From assembly GCA_018449595.1 (NCBI GenBank), contig JAAVUU010000001.1, positions 806,001 through 870,000 of the forward strand: DNA of 64,000 bases, given 5' to 3'. Under the pieces are notes generated by a model, which worked only from the letters and a program-made list of their open reading frames with translations, did not search any database and was not told the origin of the DNA. Positions 19,825 to 30,625 of the stretch are shown here, piece by piece. Both the position numbers and the translations under genes were made by a program. Every line of letters starts with the position of its first letter. Position 1 is the first letter of the stretch. The stretch comes from Rhizobiales bacterium dw_265 (GTDB lineage: Bacteria; Pseudomonadota; Alphaproteobacteria; Micropepsales; Micropepsaceae).

Positions 19825-21395
19825 TGGACGCCAGTTTCCGCGAGGCGCTGGCATTGCTGCCCGACTATCTGGGCCAGCATGTGCTGCTCAGCCTGGCGGC
19901 GCTGGCGCTGGGCATCGCCATCAGCCTGCCTTTGGGCATCGCCGCCGCGCGCCGTCCCCGCCTGGCCGCGCCGCTGCTGGGACTGGCCGGGCTGGTGCAG
20001 ACCATCCCAGGGCTGGCGCTGCTGGCGCTGTTTTATCCCGTGCTGCTGGCCTTGTCGCTGTTGAGCCAGGACTTGTTCGGCTTCGGCTTTCGCGCCCTGG
20101 GCTTTTTGCCCGCGCTGGCGGCGCTGACGCTGTATTCGATGCTGCCGGTGCTGCGCAACACAGTGACGGCGCTGGCCGGCATCGAGCCCGCCATCCGGCG
20201 GGCGGCCCAGGGCGTCGGCATGACCCCGCGCCAGTCGCTGCTGCTGGTGGAACTGCCGCTGGCCGCGCCGGTGATCATGGCGGGCATCCGCACCGCAGCG
20301 GTGTGGGTGGTGGGCACCGCCACTTTGTCCACGCCCATCGGCCAGACCAGCCTGGGCAATTACATCTTCACCGGGCTGCAGACCGAGAACTGGGTATTTG
20401 TGCTGTTCGGCTGCGTCGCCGCCGCCCTGCTGGCGCTGGTGCTGGACCAGTTGCTGGCGCTGGCGGGGGCGGGTCTGGCCGCGCGGTCGCGCCCGCGCCT
20501 CATCGCCGCCGCCATCGGCCTGCTGCTGGTGATCGCCGCAAGCCTGTCATCCTTGCTGCCGGCGCCGTCGAACGCCACGCAATCGCGGCTGCTGATCGGG
20601 GCCAAGAATTTCGGCGAGCAATATATCCTGGCCGACCTGCTGGCGGCGCGGCTAGGCAAGGCGGGTTATGTCACCGCCACCCGCAGCGACCTGGGCTCCT
20701 CCATCGCCTTCCGCGCCCTGGCCGCCAATGAAATAGACCTGTATGTCGAATATTCCGGCACCTTGTGGACCAGCCAGATGCACCGCACCGACATGCCCGG
20801 GCGCGCCTCCATGCTGGCACAGATCGCCCAATGGCTGAAGCAGCATTACGGGATCGTCATGGCGGGTCGGCTCGGCTTCGAGAATGCCTATGTGCTGGCG
20901 ATGCGCGCCGACCGGGCCCAGGCGCTGCATATCGAAAGCCTTTCCGATTTGGCGGTCCATGCCCCGTCGCTCAGGATCGGCGGCGACTTTGAATTCTTTT
21001 CCCGCCCCGAATGGCGCGCCACCGCCGCGGCCTATGGCCTCGCCTTCGCCATGCAGCGCCAGTACCAGCCGGAATTCCTCTATCGCGCCGCCGCCAGCGG
21101 CGATGTGGATGTGATCAGCGCCTTTTCCAGCGACGGGCGGGTGGCGGGCTATGGCTTGACGCTGCTGGCCGATCCCAAGGCGGTGCTGCCGCCCTATGAT
21201 GCGATCCTGCTGGTCGCGCCCCGCCACGCCCACGACACGCGGCTGCTGGCGGCCCTGCACCCTTTCGAAAACACCATTCCCCTGCCCCTGATGCAGCAGG
21301 CCAACTTCCTGTTGTCGCGCCCCAGCGCCCGGCAGACCCCGGCCCAGGCCGCCCAATGGCTGGAGCAACGCCTGGAGCAGAAGCTGGCGCATTGA
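19824..21395 (+). CDS. Osmoprotectant ABC transporter permease fused to substrate-binding domain
   Basis: A 523-residue fusion. Residues about 1-235 form a five- to six-helix BPD-type permease (EAA-like loop GVGMTPRQSLLLVELPLAAP). A further helix near 235-250 leads into an OpuAC-type binding domain from about residue 258 (LLIGAKNFGEQYILADLLAA, DLGSSIAFRALAANEIDLYVEYSGT, SAFSSDGRVAGYGL). Such fused permease-binding proteins tether the receptor to the channel and are known in the Opu/YehYZ branch. Likely substrates are quaternary amines; the aromatic cage cannot be verified here. Confidence 0.88.
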   Translation: MDASFREALALLPDYLGQHVLLSLAALALGIAISLPLGIAAARRPRLAAPLLGLAGLVQTIPGLALLALFYPVLLALSLLSQDLFGFGFRALGFLPALAALTLYSMLPVLRNTVTALAGIEPAIRRAAQGVGMTPRQSLLLVELPLAAPVIMAGIRTAAVWVVGTATLSTPIGQTSLGNYIFTGLQTENWVFVLFGCVAAALLALVLDQLLALAGAGLAARSRPRLIAAAIGLLLVIAASLSSLLPAPSNATQSRLLIGAKNFGEQYILADLLAARLGKAGYVTATRSDLGSSIAFRALAANEIDLYVEYSGTLWTSQMHRTDMPGRASMLAQIAQWLKQHYGIVMAGRLGFENAYVLAMRADRAQALHIESLSDLAVHAPSLRIGGDFEFFSRPEWRATAAAYGLAFAMQRQYQPEFLYRAAASGDVDVISAFSSDGRVAGYGLTLLADPKAVLPPYDAILLVAPRHAHDTRLLAALHPFENTIPLPLMQQANFLLSRPSARQTPAQAAQWLEQRLEQKLAH

Positions 21396-21506
21396 CACGG
21401 CGCGCCGGGCGCGACAAGAGAGCCCGTCACAATCCTGTGCTTTCACCAGGCACTGCAAAGTGATTGTGTCGCCCGATATTCGCCCAGCCAAAAGGCCAAG
21501 CCGGAC

Positions 21507-23234
21507 ATGAAAATCCTGCCGCCCGTTTCCATCGAGGCGCGCCGCCTGCTGCCCAGCAAATGGGACCTGCTGGCGGCGATCCTGGTGCTGGGCTTTCTGG
21601 TCGCCTTTGCCGACGCCAGCCGCTTCCTGGTACACCCCCTTTCCAGCATCACCGGCAAGGGCCTGGTGCTGAACCCCTGGGACCTGCCGGGCTATGCCCT
21701 GCGCACATCCTTGCGCATGCTGATTGCGCTCGGGGTATCGCTGGGCTTCACCTTCACCTATGCCACCTGGGCGGCGAAGAACCCGCGGGCCGGGACCCTG
21801 CTGGTGCCGCTGCTGGACATTCTGCAGTCCATCCCGATCCTGTCCTTTCTTTCGCTGACCATTGTCTGGTTCCTGTCGCTGTCACCGGGGCGGATTTTCG
21901 GGGCGGAATTGGCCTGTGTCTTCGTTATCTTCACCGGCCAGGCCTGGAACATGGCCTTCAGCTTCTTTCAGAGCCTGCGCACGGTGCCGCCGGAGCTGGA
22001 AGAGGCCGGGCGCATGTTCGGCCTGAATGCCTGGGCCCGCTTCTGGCGCATCGAAGCGCCCTTCGCCACCCCGCCGCTGATCTGGAACATGATGATGAGC
22101 ATGTCGGGCGGCTGGTTCTTCGTCACCGCATCCGAGGCCATCAGCGTGGGCAAGACCAACATCGCCCTGCCCGGCATCGGCTCCTGGATCGCGGTCGCCA
22201 TCGCCCAGCAGAATCTGCCGGCCATTTTCGAGGCCATCGCCGCCATGCTTGTGGTGATCCTGATCTACGACCAGTTGCTGTTCCGCCCCCTGGTGGCCTG
22301 GGCGGACCGCTTCCGGGTCTCGAGCGAACCATCGGAAGAAGCACCCCAGTCCTGGGCACTCACCGTCTATCGCCGCTCGCGCCTGCTTGACCTGATGACC
22401 GCGCCGTTCGAACAGATGATGCGCTGGTCCTACTACTGGCACCCGCCCAGCTTCGGCCTGAAGGCCGCGGTGCGCGAGGTGAACAGCCGGCTCTCCGATA
22501 TCATCTGGTACACGGTGCTTGCGCTTCTGGGGACCTTTGCCGCCTGGCGCGTCGGCATCTTCTTTGTGGAAGCAAATTTCAGCTGGAGCGATGCCGCCAC
22601 CGCTATTGGCTATGGCTTCATTACCCTGGCGAGGGTGATGGTGTTGATTGCAATCGCCAGCCTGATCTGGACGCCGATCGGCGTCTATGTGGGTCTCAGG
22701 CCCAAACTCACCGCCATCATCCAGCCGGTGGCGCAGTTCCTCGCCGCCTTTCCCAACAATCTGCTATTTCCGCTGGTGGTATCGCTGATCGTATTCTGGA
22801 ACGCCAATCCGGACATCTGGCTGTCGCCGCTAATCGTGCTGGGCACCCAGTGGTACATTCTGTTCAATGTCATCGCCGGCGCCAGCACCATGCCGCAGGA
22901 ACTGCGCGATGCGGCGGAAAATTTCGGCGTCAGAGGCTGGCTGTGGTGGAAAAGAGTCGCACTGCCGGCCGTATTTCCCTTTTACGTTACCGGCGCCATC
23001 ACCGCCTCTGGCGGCGCCTGGAACGCCAGCGTGCTGGCCGAAGTGGCAAGCTGGGGCAAGAACACGCTACATGCCCATGGCCTGGGCGCCTATATCTCGG
23101 ATGCCATGACGGCAGGTGATTTCCACCATGTATTGCTGGGTACCATCGTCATGAGCTTTTTCGTGCTGGTGGTGAACCGCATCCTGTGGCGGCCGCTTTA
23201 CTGGTTCGCCGAGCGTAAATTCCGGCTAACGTGA
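21507..23234 (+). CDS. Duplicated ABC transporter permease (NitT/TauT-like, COG4986 type)
   Basis: A 575-residue membrane protein made of two permease halves, each with its own EAA-like loop (FGLNAWARFWRIEAPFATPP near residue 170; FGVRGWLWWKRVALPAVFPF near 475). Families of this kind are annotated as anion transport components. It lies 7 bp before an ATPase gene of the matching class. No substrate-binding protein is encoded next to it, so the imported or exported compound is unknown. Confidence 0.85.
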   Translation: MKILPPVSIEARRLLPSKWDLLAAILVLGFLVAFADASRFLVHPLSSITGKGLVLNPWDLPGYALRTSLRMLIALGVSLGFTFTYATWAAKNPRAGTLLVPLLDILQSIPILSFLSLTIVWFLSLSPGRIFGAELACVFVIFTGQAWNMAFSFFQSLRTVPPELEEAGRMFGLNAWARFWRIEAPFATPPLIWNMMMSMSGGWFFVTASEAISVGKTNIALPGIGSWIAVAIAQQNLPAIFEAIAAMLVVILIYDQLLFRPLVAWADRFRVSSEPSEEAPQSWALTVYRRSRLLDLMTAPFEQMMRWSYYWHPPSFGLKAAVREVNSRLSDIIWYTVLALLGTFAAWRVGIFFVEANFSWSDAATAIGYGFITLARVMVLIAIASLIWTPIGVYVGLRPKLTAIIQPVAQFLAAFPNNLLFPLVVSLIVFWNANPDIWLSPLIVLGTQWYILFNVIAGASTMPQELRDAAENFGVRGWLWWKRVALPAVFPFYVTGAITASGGAWNASVLAEVASWGKNTLHAHGLGAYISDAMTAGDFHHVLLGTIVMSFFVLVVNRILWRPLYWFAERKFRLT

Positions 23235-23241
23235 GGCTAAT

Positions 23242-24534
23242 ATGTCCAACCTGCTGACTGTCGAGCATGTGCGGCGCACCTTCCCCCGCGGCGGCGGCGA
23301 GGAATTGCTGGTGCTGGATGACGTCAATCTGACCTTGAAGGAAGGTGAGATTGTCGGATTGCTGGGCCGTTCCGGCTCCGGAAAATCCACGCTTCTTCGC
23401 CTGATCGCGGGACTGTCGCTGCCCCAGGGCGGCAGCCTGTCCTACATGGGCACGCCCATTGTGGGCCCGACCCAGGGCGTCGCCATGGTGTTCCAGAGCT
23501 TTGCGCTGTTTCCCTGGCTGACGGTGCTGGAGAATGTGCAGCTGGGCCTGGAGGCGCTGAGCCTGCCGGCGCGCGAAATGCGCGAACGGGCGCTGGCCGC
23601 GATTGATCTGATCGGCCTGGATGGCTACGAAAGCGCCTATCCGCGCGAACTCAGCGGCGGCATGCGCCAGCGCGTCGGCTTTGCCCGCGCCGTGGTGGTG
23701 CATCCCAACATCCTGTTGATGGACGAGCCCTTCTCGGCGCTGGACGTGCTGACCGCCGAGAACCTGCGCACCGACCTGGTCGAGCTGTGGGGCAACGGCA
23801 AGCTGCCGCTCAAGGGCATCATCCTGGTGACGCACAATATCGAAGAAGCGGTCCTGATGTGCGACCGGGTGCTGCTGTTCTCGTCCAATCCCGGCCGCGT
23901 GGCGTCGGAGATCAAGATTGACCTGCCGCAGCCGCGCGACCGCACCAGCCCTGCCTTTGAAGATTATGTTGACAAGATCTATGTCGAGATGACCGCGCGC
24001 CGGGTCGAGCGGCTGCGCCAGCAGCAGGCGCAAGGCGCGGCCAGCATCGCCATGCCGCTGGCCCATGTCTCGCCCAACCAGATTTCCGGACTTGTCGAGG
24101 CCCTGGCGGCAGCGCCCTATGATGGCAAGGCCGACCTGCCCGACATCGCCTATGAGCAGGAACTGGAAGTGGATGAACTGTTCCCGGTGGCCGAAGCCAT
24201 GCAGCTGATGCGGCTGGCGGACGTGGAAGGCGGCGACATCAAGCTGACCCATATGGGCAAGCGTTTCGCCGACGGCGAACTGAACGAGCGCAAGGAAATC
24301 TTCTCCCGCGCGCTGATCGGCAATGTGCCGCTGGCCGCCCATATCCGCAAGGTTCTGGACGAACGCGCCAGCCACAGCGCCCCCAAGACCCGTTTCCTCG
24401 ACGAGCTGGAAGACCATATGGCAGAGGACGCGGCGGAGGAGACGCTGAAGACGGTGGTGTCCTGGGCCCGCTTTGCCGAATTGTTCAGCTATGACGATGA
24501 CGCTGCGCTGTTTTCGCTGGAAAACCCGACATAA
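23242..24534 (+). CDS. ABC transporter ATPase with C-terminal AAA-associated domain
   Basis: A 430-residue protein. Residues 1-260 are a NitT/TauT-type ATPase (Walker A GRSGSGKST near residue 42, signature LSGGMRQRVGFARAV, Walker B ILLMDEPFSALD, VTHNIEEA). Residues about 275-430 form the AAA-associated C-terminal domain (ISGLVEALAAAPYDGKADLP; DVEGGDIKLTHMGKRFADGE), a winged-helix-like unit of unknown role. It pairs with the duplicated permease upstream. Confidence 0.87.
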   Translation: MSNLLTVEHVRRTFPRGGGEELLVLDDVNLTLKEGEIVGLLGRSGSGKSTLLRLIAGLSLPQGGSLSYMGTPIVGPTQGVAMVFQSFALFPWLTVLENVQLGLEALSLPAREMRERALAAIDLIGLDGYESAYPRELSGGMRQRVGFARAVVVHPNILLMDEPFSALDVLTAENLRTDLVELWGNGKLPLKGIILVTHNIEEAVLMCDRVLLFSSNPGRVASEIKIDLPQPRDRTSPAFEDYVDKIYVEMTARRVERLRQQQAQGAASIAMPLAHVSPNQISGLVEALAAAPYDGKADLPDIAYEQELEVDELFPVAEAMQLMRLADVEGGDIKLTHMGKRFADGELNERKEIFSRALIGNVPLAAHIRKVLDERASHSAPKTRFLDELEDHMAEDAAEETLKTVVSWARFAELFSYDDDAALFSLENPT

Positions 24535-24538
24535 CACA

Positions 24539-24617
24539 TGTCATGGCCAGGCTTGACCCGGCCATCCAAGACGACACGCGGCCCTATGGATGGCCGGCTT
24601 GGAGGCCGGCCATGACA
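24539..24617. repeat. REP-like palindromic element between convergent genes
   Basis: TGTCATGGCC at the left and GGCCATGACA at the right bracket a further inner inverted pair (CCGGCCATCC / GGATGGCCGG). It lies between the convergent ATPase and histidine kinase genes and can serve as a bidirectional terminator. A shorter relative with the same GGCC/GGCCATGACA flavour lies at 45567-45589. Confidence 0.6.
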
Positions 24618-24621
24618 GGAT

Positions 24622-25836
24622 TTAAGCGCTAAGCGCCGTGCGGCGGTGGATGGTGCGCTCCGGCGGCAGGATCATGCGTACCGTGGTTCCCCTGTGCAGG
24701 ACGCTTTCGATTTCCAGCCGGCCGTCATGGCATTCCACCAGCGACTTGACCAGCGCCAGGCCCAGGCCGGTGCCTTCCTTCTGCCGCGCGAAGGGCGAGG
24801 CGATCTGGCGGAACGGCTCCAGCGCCAGCGGGATATGTTCCGGCGCCATGCCGATGCCGGTGTCGCAGACCGACAGGATAAAGCGGCCAGCTTCGTCCTG
24901 GCCGGCGGCGACATGCACCTCGCCGCCGGGCGGGGTGAACTTGATGGCGTTGGAGCAGAGATTGAGCAGCGCCTGCTTGAAGCGCAGCCGATCGACCAGC
25001 AGGTTGGGCAGGCCCGGCGCCAGGTCGGAGGTCAGGCGCAAGCCGCCTTCATGCGCCTTGCCCCGGGTCAGGCGCAGGCATTCGTTGACGATGTCGGCGG
25101 GCGCGATCTCCTCGATATGCAGTTCGAACTTGCCGGCCGCCGCCTTGGAGAGGTCCAGGATGTCGTTGATCAACGCCAGCAGGTGCTTGCCCGCACCATG
25201 CACGTCATTGGCATATTCGCGGTAGCGCGGCTGGCCCAGCGGCCCCAGCATTTCGGTGCCCAGCACTTCGGAAAAGCCGATGATGGCGTTCAGCGGCGTG
25301 CGCAGTTCGTGGCTCATCAGGGCCAGGAAATCGCTCTTGGCGGCGTTGGCGCGGGTTTCCGCCTTCAGGGCGCGCGACAGTTCGTCCTCGCGCGCCTGCA
25401 GCAGCCGCAGCTTGCCCTGCAGCAGCGCCTCGCCCGTGCCCACGCCCAGATAGCGGCCGCGCCGGGTGACGACAAAACATTCCACCAGCGCATCGGGATT
25501 TTCCACCAGCAGGGTGGCGCCGACATCGGCCAGCCGTTCCTCGGCGTCCACCACCAGGGGATGGCGGTTGGCCAGCTTGAGGATGGATTTGCGGCTGAAC
25601 AGTTCGGGAATGTACTGCTTGGCGTAGCTGGCGAAGAAGATGAAACGGTTGATCAGCCCCAGGATGGCGCCGCTCTGGCTGTCCACGACGGCGGCGGCGG
25701 GCACCGCGGGATGGGCGACGAACCAGTCGAACACCTCGCCGCAGGTGGTGCGCTCGCTCAGCGCCGCGGTTCGCGCCGCCAGCATGCCGGCGGTCAGATC
25801 GTCGCCCTGCGCCGTGCCCTGCGCCGTGAAAGCCAT
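24622..25836 (-). CDS. Soluble sensor histidine kinase with CBS-like N-terminal region
   Basis: A 404-residue kinase without membrane segments. Residues about 30-140 resemble a CBS-type sensor pair (PAAAVVDSQSGAILGLINR; DALVECFVVTRRGRYLGVG), followed by a short coiled coil, a HisKA domain with phospho-acceptor His176 (LMSHELRTPLNAIIGFSE) and HATPase_c boxes (NLCSNAIKFT, CDTGIGM, GTGLGLALVK). No response regulator is adjacent, so the partner and signal are unknown. An AGGA site lies nine bases before ATG 25836. Confidence 0.9.
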   Translation of the reverse strand: MAFTAQGTAQGDDLTAGMLAARTAALSERTTCGEVFDWFVAHPAVPAAAVVDSQSGAILGLINRFIFFASYAKQYIPELFSRKSILKLANRHPLVVDAEERLADVGATLLVENPDALVECFVVTRRGRYLGVGTGEALLQGKLRLLQAREDELSRALKAETRANAAKSDFLALMSHELRTPLNAIIGFSEVLGTEMLGPLGQPRYREYANDVHGAGKHLLALINDILDLSKAAAGKFELHIEEIAPADIVNECLRLTRGKAHEGGLRLTSDLAPGLPNLLVDRLRFKQALLNLCSNAIKFTPPGGEVHVAAGQDEAGRFILSVCDTGIGMAPEHIPLALEPFRQIASPFARQKEGTGLGLALVKSLVECHDGRLEIESVLHRGTTVRMILPPERTIHRRTALSA

Positions 25837-25931
25837 GACGAATGTTCCTGTGTTCTCCTGTGAACACCCTAGGCGGCGGGCGTATGCAGCCGGTTAACCC
25901 GCTGCTCGCCAAACAGGCAGGGAACATGAAG

Positions 25932-27122
25932 TTAATGTGAAGGGTAAACGGAAACTTTCACCGCGCCCGCCACGGCCTTGGCATTGGCGCGTGCCGCATC
26001 GGCGGTGGCGGCGCGGGCCAGCGCCACGCCCATGCGGCGCTTCACAAAGGATTGGGGTTTGCCGAACAGGCGCAGGTCGCTGCCGGGGATTTTCAACGCC
26101 TCCGCCACGCCGTCGAAGGTCAGCGCGTCCGCTTCCACGCCGCCATAGATCACCGCCGAGGCGCCGGGCGAGGCCAGCGCCGTATCCACCGGCAATCCCA
26201 ATATGGCACGGGCATGCAGGGCGAATTGCGACTGGTATTGGCTGACCAGCGTTACCAGCCCGGTGTCGTGCGGGCGGGGCGAGACTTCCGAAAACCAGAC
26301 ATCGTCGCCCTTCACGAACAGTTCGACCCCGAAAATGCCCAAGCCGCCCAGCGCGCCGGTGACGGCGGCGGCGATTTCGCGCGCCCTGGCCCGCGCCGCG
26401 TCGCGCATGGGCTGGGGCTGCCAGCTTTCGACATAGTCCCCGTCTTTCTGGACATGGCCGATGGGCTCGCAGAAATGCGTGCCGCTCGCCGAACGCACCG
26501 TCAACTGGGTGATCTCGAAGTCGAAGGCGATCTCGCCTTCCACGATCACGCGGGCCTCGCGCACCCGTCCGGCCGACAGCGCCTTGTCCCAGGCCGCCGC
26601 CACGTCTTCGGCGAATTTCAAACGCGACTGGCCCTTGCCCGAGGAGGACATGACGGGTTTGACGAAACAGGGAAAGCCGATGCGCGCGCACGCCGCCTGC
26701 AATTCCTCCAGCGAGGTGGCGAAGGCATAGGGCGAGGTCGGCAGCTTCAGTTCTTCCGCCGCAAGGCGGCGGATGCGCTCGCGGTTCATGGTGATATGGG
26801 CGGCCCGCGCCGTGGGGATGACGGTGGCCAGGCCCTCGGCCTCGATCCGCACCAGTTCGTCGGTCGCCAGCGCCTCGATCTCCGGCACCAGCAGATGCGG
26901 GCGTACCCGTTCCACCAGCGCCCGCAACGCCGCAGCATCGGTCATGTCCAGGACATGGCTGCGATGGGCGACCTGCATGGCGGGGGCATCGGCATAGCGG
27001 TCCACCGCGATGGTCTCCACCCCCAGCCGCTGCAATTCGATCACCACTTCCTTGCCCAACTCGCCCGAACCCAGCAGCATCACCCGCACCGCGGCGGGGC
27101 TGAGCGGCGTTCCCAGTTTCAT
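25932..27122 (-). CDS. purT: Formate-dependent phosphoribosylglycinamide formyltransferase
   Basis: Makes formyl-GAR from GAR, formate and ATP in purine synthesis, a folate-independent alternative to PurN. The protein is an ATP-grasp enzyme with [19 protein letters not shown] at the N-terminus, [28 protein letters not shown] and [14 protein letters not shown] take ATG 27122, which matches the E. coli start; a GTG at 27134 overlaps the upstream gene by four bases and is a possible alternative. Third gene of a peptidase-GFA-purT operon. Confidence 0.93.
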   Translation of the reverse strand: MKLGTPLSPAAVRVMLLGSGELGKEVVIELQRLGVETIAVDRYADAPAMQVAHRSHVLDMTDAAALRALVERVRPHLLVPEIEALATDELVRIEAEGLATVIPTARAAHITMNRERIRRLAAEELKLPTSPYAFATSLEELQAACARIGFPCFVKPVMSSSGKGQSRLKFAEDVAAAWDKALSAGRVREARVIVEGEIAFDFEITQLTVRSASGTHFCEPIGHVQKDGDYVESWQPQPMRDAARARAREIAAAVTGALGGLGIFGVELFVKGDDVWFSEVSPRPHDTGLVTLVSQYQSQFALHARAILGLPVDTALASPGASAVIYGGVEADALTFDGVAEALKIPGSDLRLFGKPQSFVKRRMGVALARAATADAARANAKAVAGAVKVSVYPSH

Positions 27123-27130
27123 GCCCGCTT

Positions 27131-27610
27131 TCACGTATGATCCCCATAGATGGCGGTAAAGGCGTCCATCAGCATCCGCCGTTCCCCCGGCTGGCCTTCG
27201 ACATGAAGGGCATCCGCCTGCATCACCACACCCGGCGAGGCGCGCTCTATCCAGATATGCGAGGTGGGTATGGCCCAGGACGGATCGTCCAGGGTGCCGG
27301 CGGCGATGAACACCAGCGCCGGCGAAGACAGCGGCTCATGCCACAGCCGGGTGCCGCAGGTGACGCAGCGCGCGATGTCGAGTTCGCGCCCCGAATCGGC
27401 GCGCTTGCGCCAGCGTTCCACCGCCCCGGCATGGCTGAAGGCGTCGCGCCGCGCCAGGAGCATCAGCAGGTTGGTGGCCCCGGTCAGCTTCTTGCAGTCA
27501 TTGCAATGGCAGGCATTGACCGCCAGGGGCCGCGCCTCCAGCCGCCAGCGCACCGCGCCGCACAGACAGCCGCCGTCATAGGGCGGGGCGGGAATGGCCG
27601 GGCGCGTCAT
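27131..27610 (-). CDS. GFA-family (glutathione-dependent formaldehyde-activating-like) zinc protein
   Basis: A 159-residue protein with the three cysteine sets of the GFA fold: [10 protein letters not shown] (residues 13-22), CHCNDCKK (35-42) and CVTCG (83-87), which bind two zinc ions. Family members act on or bind small thiol adducts, but most are uncharacterised and the formaldehyde role is doubtful. Its ATG overlaps the M28 peptidase stop by four bases. Confidence 0.85.
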   Translation of the reverse strand: MTRPAIPAPPYDGGCLCGAVRWRLEARPLAVNACHCNDCKKLTGATNLLMLLARRDAFSHAGAVERWRKRADSGRELDIARCVTCGTRLWHEPLSSPALVFIAAGTLDDPSWAIPTSHIWIERASPGVVMQADALHVEGQPGERRMLMDAFTAIYGDHT

Positions 27611-29022
27611 TTGTTCACCCGCGAAAAAGCGTAATCGCTGTCGGCCAGGATATCGAGCGCCGCCGCCCAGGCCGCCACATTCTGCTTCAACTGCAGCGGG
27701 TCCACGATGGCGAGCGTGTCGTCGGCGCTGTGGTGATAGTCGAAATAGCGGCTGGCATCCTGGTTCAGCGCCAGCACCGGCACGCCCGCGCCATGAATGG
27801 CTTCGATGTCCGAGCCACCGTCCTCCGCCGGGACCGGCGAGGCCATGATCTTCAGCGGCGCCAATATCGCTTCCAGCGGCTTGATGTCGGGCGCGGCCCA
27901 GGCCCCGGCGGGAAGCTGAAGCTGGAAGATATTGTCGGCACCCAGGTCGCTTTCACCGGCCAGGACGATGCTGTCCAGTTCGCTCCTGTGCGCGGCCAGA
28001 TAGGCGTCGCCCGAGCCGTTGGTTTCTTCCGATCCCCACAGCACCACGCGGATGGTGCGGCGCGGATGCGCCGCCGCCACCAGTTTCGCCGCCGCCATGG
28101 TGATGGCCACGCCCGCGCCATCGTCTATCGCGCCGGTGCCGGGGTCCCAACTGTCGACATGGCCGCCGATCACGATCACCCCGGCTTTGGGATCGCTGCC
28201 GGGTATCTCGCCCGACACCGTCCAGGCGGTGGTGTTCTCGACATGCGAGGCCAGCGACAGATGCACCGTCACCGGCCCCCTTGAAGATGCGTGCGCCGCC
28301 ATATGTTCCAGCAGCTCGGCATCGGGCACACCGAGAGCGGCAGCGGGTATCCTGGACGGCCGCGTGGCCCCGGCATGGGGGCTGCGGTTGGTCGCGGTGG
28401 AAATCGAACGCACCAGATAGGCGACCGCGCCGCGCCTGGCGGCCTCGGGCGCGGCGTAACGCGCCGCCACGGCACTGGCATAGCCGGTGATGTCCTGGGT
28501 GCGGGTCATGGGCTGGTTGACCAGCACGATCCTGCCCGTGCAGCAATCGGCGGGCGCGGCCAGCAGCGCCGCCAGGCTGGCGAACACCACCACCGGGGCG
28601 GTGATGCCGCCAGCCGGGGTCGGGATGCTGCCCCCCAGCCCGATCACCGCCAGCTTTTGCGCGAAGGGCCCGGTGATCTCGGCGGATTCCGCGCCGCGCA
28701 GCCAGGCGGCCTTGGCGAAGGGCTCGGCATGGACATCGCTGAAGCCCAGCGCCGTCAGCTTGGCCACGCCCCAGTCGCGGGCGCGGGCGGCGGCGGGGCT
28801 GCCCGCCGGGCGCGGCCCGATTTCGGTGGTCAGCGATTCCAGGATGTTCCAGGCGGTGTCGTCGCCCAGCGCCTGGTCGCGCAAATGCGCGGCGGTGGCG
28901 GGATCGGCCCGGGCACAGGAAACCGACGCAGCCAGCGCCAGCGCGGCATAGGCGGCGGATAAGCCGCGCTTGCGCAATTTAATTGTGCGGCCAAAAAACC
29001 GTACCCCTCCCCCCGTGGTCAT
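27607..29022 (-). CDS. Exported M28-family metallopeptidase
   Basis: A zinc aminopeptidase/carboxypeptidase-like enzyme of about 471 residues. A hydrophobic stretch LSAAYAALALAASVSCARA near the N-terminus is a signal peptide. The di-zinc ligands of M28 are visible: His and Asp in GGHVDSWDPGTGAIDDGAG, Glu-Glu in WGSEETNGSG, Asp in EDGGSDIE and His in DYHHSADDT. A protease-associated insert lies between the N-terminal and catalytic parts. ATG 29022 is my start, but no start here has a clear ribosome binding site; TTG 28977, just before the signal peptide, is possible. Confidence 0.85.
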   Translation of the reverse strand: MTTGGGVRFFGRTIKLRKRGLSAAYAALALAASVSCARADPATAAHLRDQALGDDTAWNILESLTTEIGPRPAGSPAAARARDWGVAKLTALGFSDVHAEPFAKAAWLRGAESAEITGPFAQKLAVIGLGGSIPTPAGGITAPVVVFASLAALLAAPADCCTGRIVLVNQPMTRTQDITGYASAVAARYAAPEAARRGAVAYLVRSISTATNRSPHAGATRPSRIPAAALGVPDAELLEHMAAHASSRGPVTVHLSLASHVENTTAWTVSGEIPGSDPKAGVIVIGGHVDSWDPGTGAIDDGAGVAITMAAAKLVAAAHPRRTIRVVLWGSEETNGSGDAYLAAHRSELDSIVLAGESDLGADNIFQLQLPAGAWAAPDIKPLEAILAPLKIMASPVPAEDGGSDIEAIHGAGVPVLALNQDASRYFDYHHSADDTLAIVDPLQLKQNVAAWAAALDILADSDYAFSRVNK

Positions 29023-29184
29023 CCGGGAAAAGAATGCAGGGACAAAAGTTTGGGCCGCGCCGATGCCGTGCCTGTCCACAGCGTTGCGAAGGGATCGCGT
29101 GGACAGGGCCCGGGATAAGAGGTGGACAAGCACGGCCATCGGACTCTCCTGTTTCGCGGGAGAGCAAATCAGGTCCGAAACAGG

Positions 29185-29216
29185 ACGGCCAGCCCTGTTT
29201 TGGCAGGGCTGGCCGT
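29185..29216. terminator. 13-bp perfect hairpin downstream of ilvC
   Basis: ACGGCCAGCCCTG pairs with CAGGGCTGGCCGT around a six-base loop. It lies after ilvC on the minus strand and before the M28 gene. The T-run is poor, so it is a probable rather than certain intrinsic terminator. Confidence 0.6.
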
Positions 29217-29253
29217 CACGTTTGTCTGGATGACAATATAGTTTGGTGGGCCA

Positions 29254-30294
<1,041 letters not shown>

Positions 30295-30615
30295 TCAAAC
30301 CACAGTGTCTGGCCATGATTGGCGATACCATTCACAAAACCGGAGAGAAAACTTCTGAATTTCTGCGTCCAGCAATGGATGATGACTTATTCCCATCCGA
30401 TCATAGACGACGAACTTAGCGTATTCTTCAATTTCTGCCGAACCTTTACCCGTCTCGCAGAGACGCAATGTCGGCCCGACATACCCATCATATTCATCAT
30501 CAACCCCGTCACCGTCGGCAACCACGCCTATGGGATCGAACTCATTCCAAAGCTTACGGCCTTCAGCGTAGCGCTGACGACTCTGCTCTTTGGAAAGTCT
30601 GCGTTGCATAATCAA
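30295..30615 (-). CDS. Small uncharacterised protein (WNEFDPIGV...DEYDGYV type)
   Basis: A 106-residue acidic protein with no signal or membrane segment. LWNEFDPIGVVADGDGVDDE followed by YDGYVGPTLRL is a pattern seen in small uncharacterised proteins of the DUF1871-like kind; I do not know its function. Its base composition is clearly less GC-rich than its neighbours, and it is bordered upstream by a palindromic repeat, which suggests an acquired gene inserted between ilvN and ilvC. Confidence 0.6.
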   Translation of the reverse strand: MIMQRRLSKEQSRQRYAEGRKLWNEFDPIGVVADGDGVDDEYDGYVGPTLRLCETGKGSAEIEEYAKFVVYDRMGISHHPLLDAEIQKFSLRFCEWYRQSWPDTVV

Positions 30616-30625
30616 CGCACCATCG

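Noticed and set aside
21396..21506. Small regulatory RNA between the two ABC operons
   Set aside because: No terminator or conserved structure; likely just the promoter region of the downstream permease gene.
26052..27140. Long plus-strand frame opposite purT
   Set aside because: It is the antisense shadow of purT, His/Gln/Arg-rich with no domain; the same applies to long frames opposite zwf, ftsH, mrdA and others.
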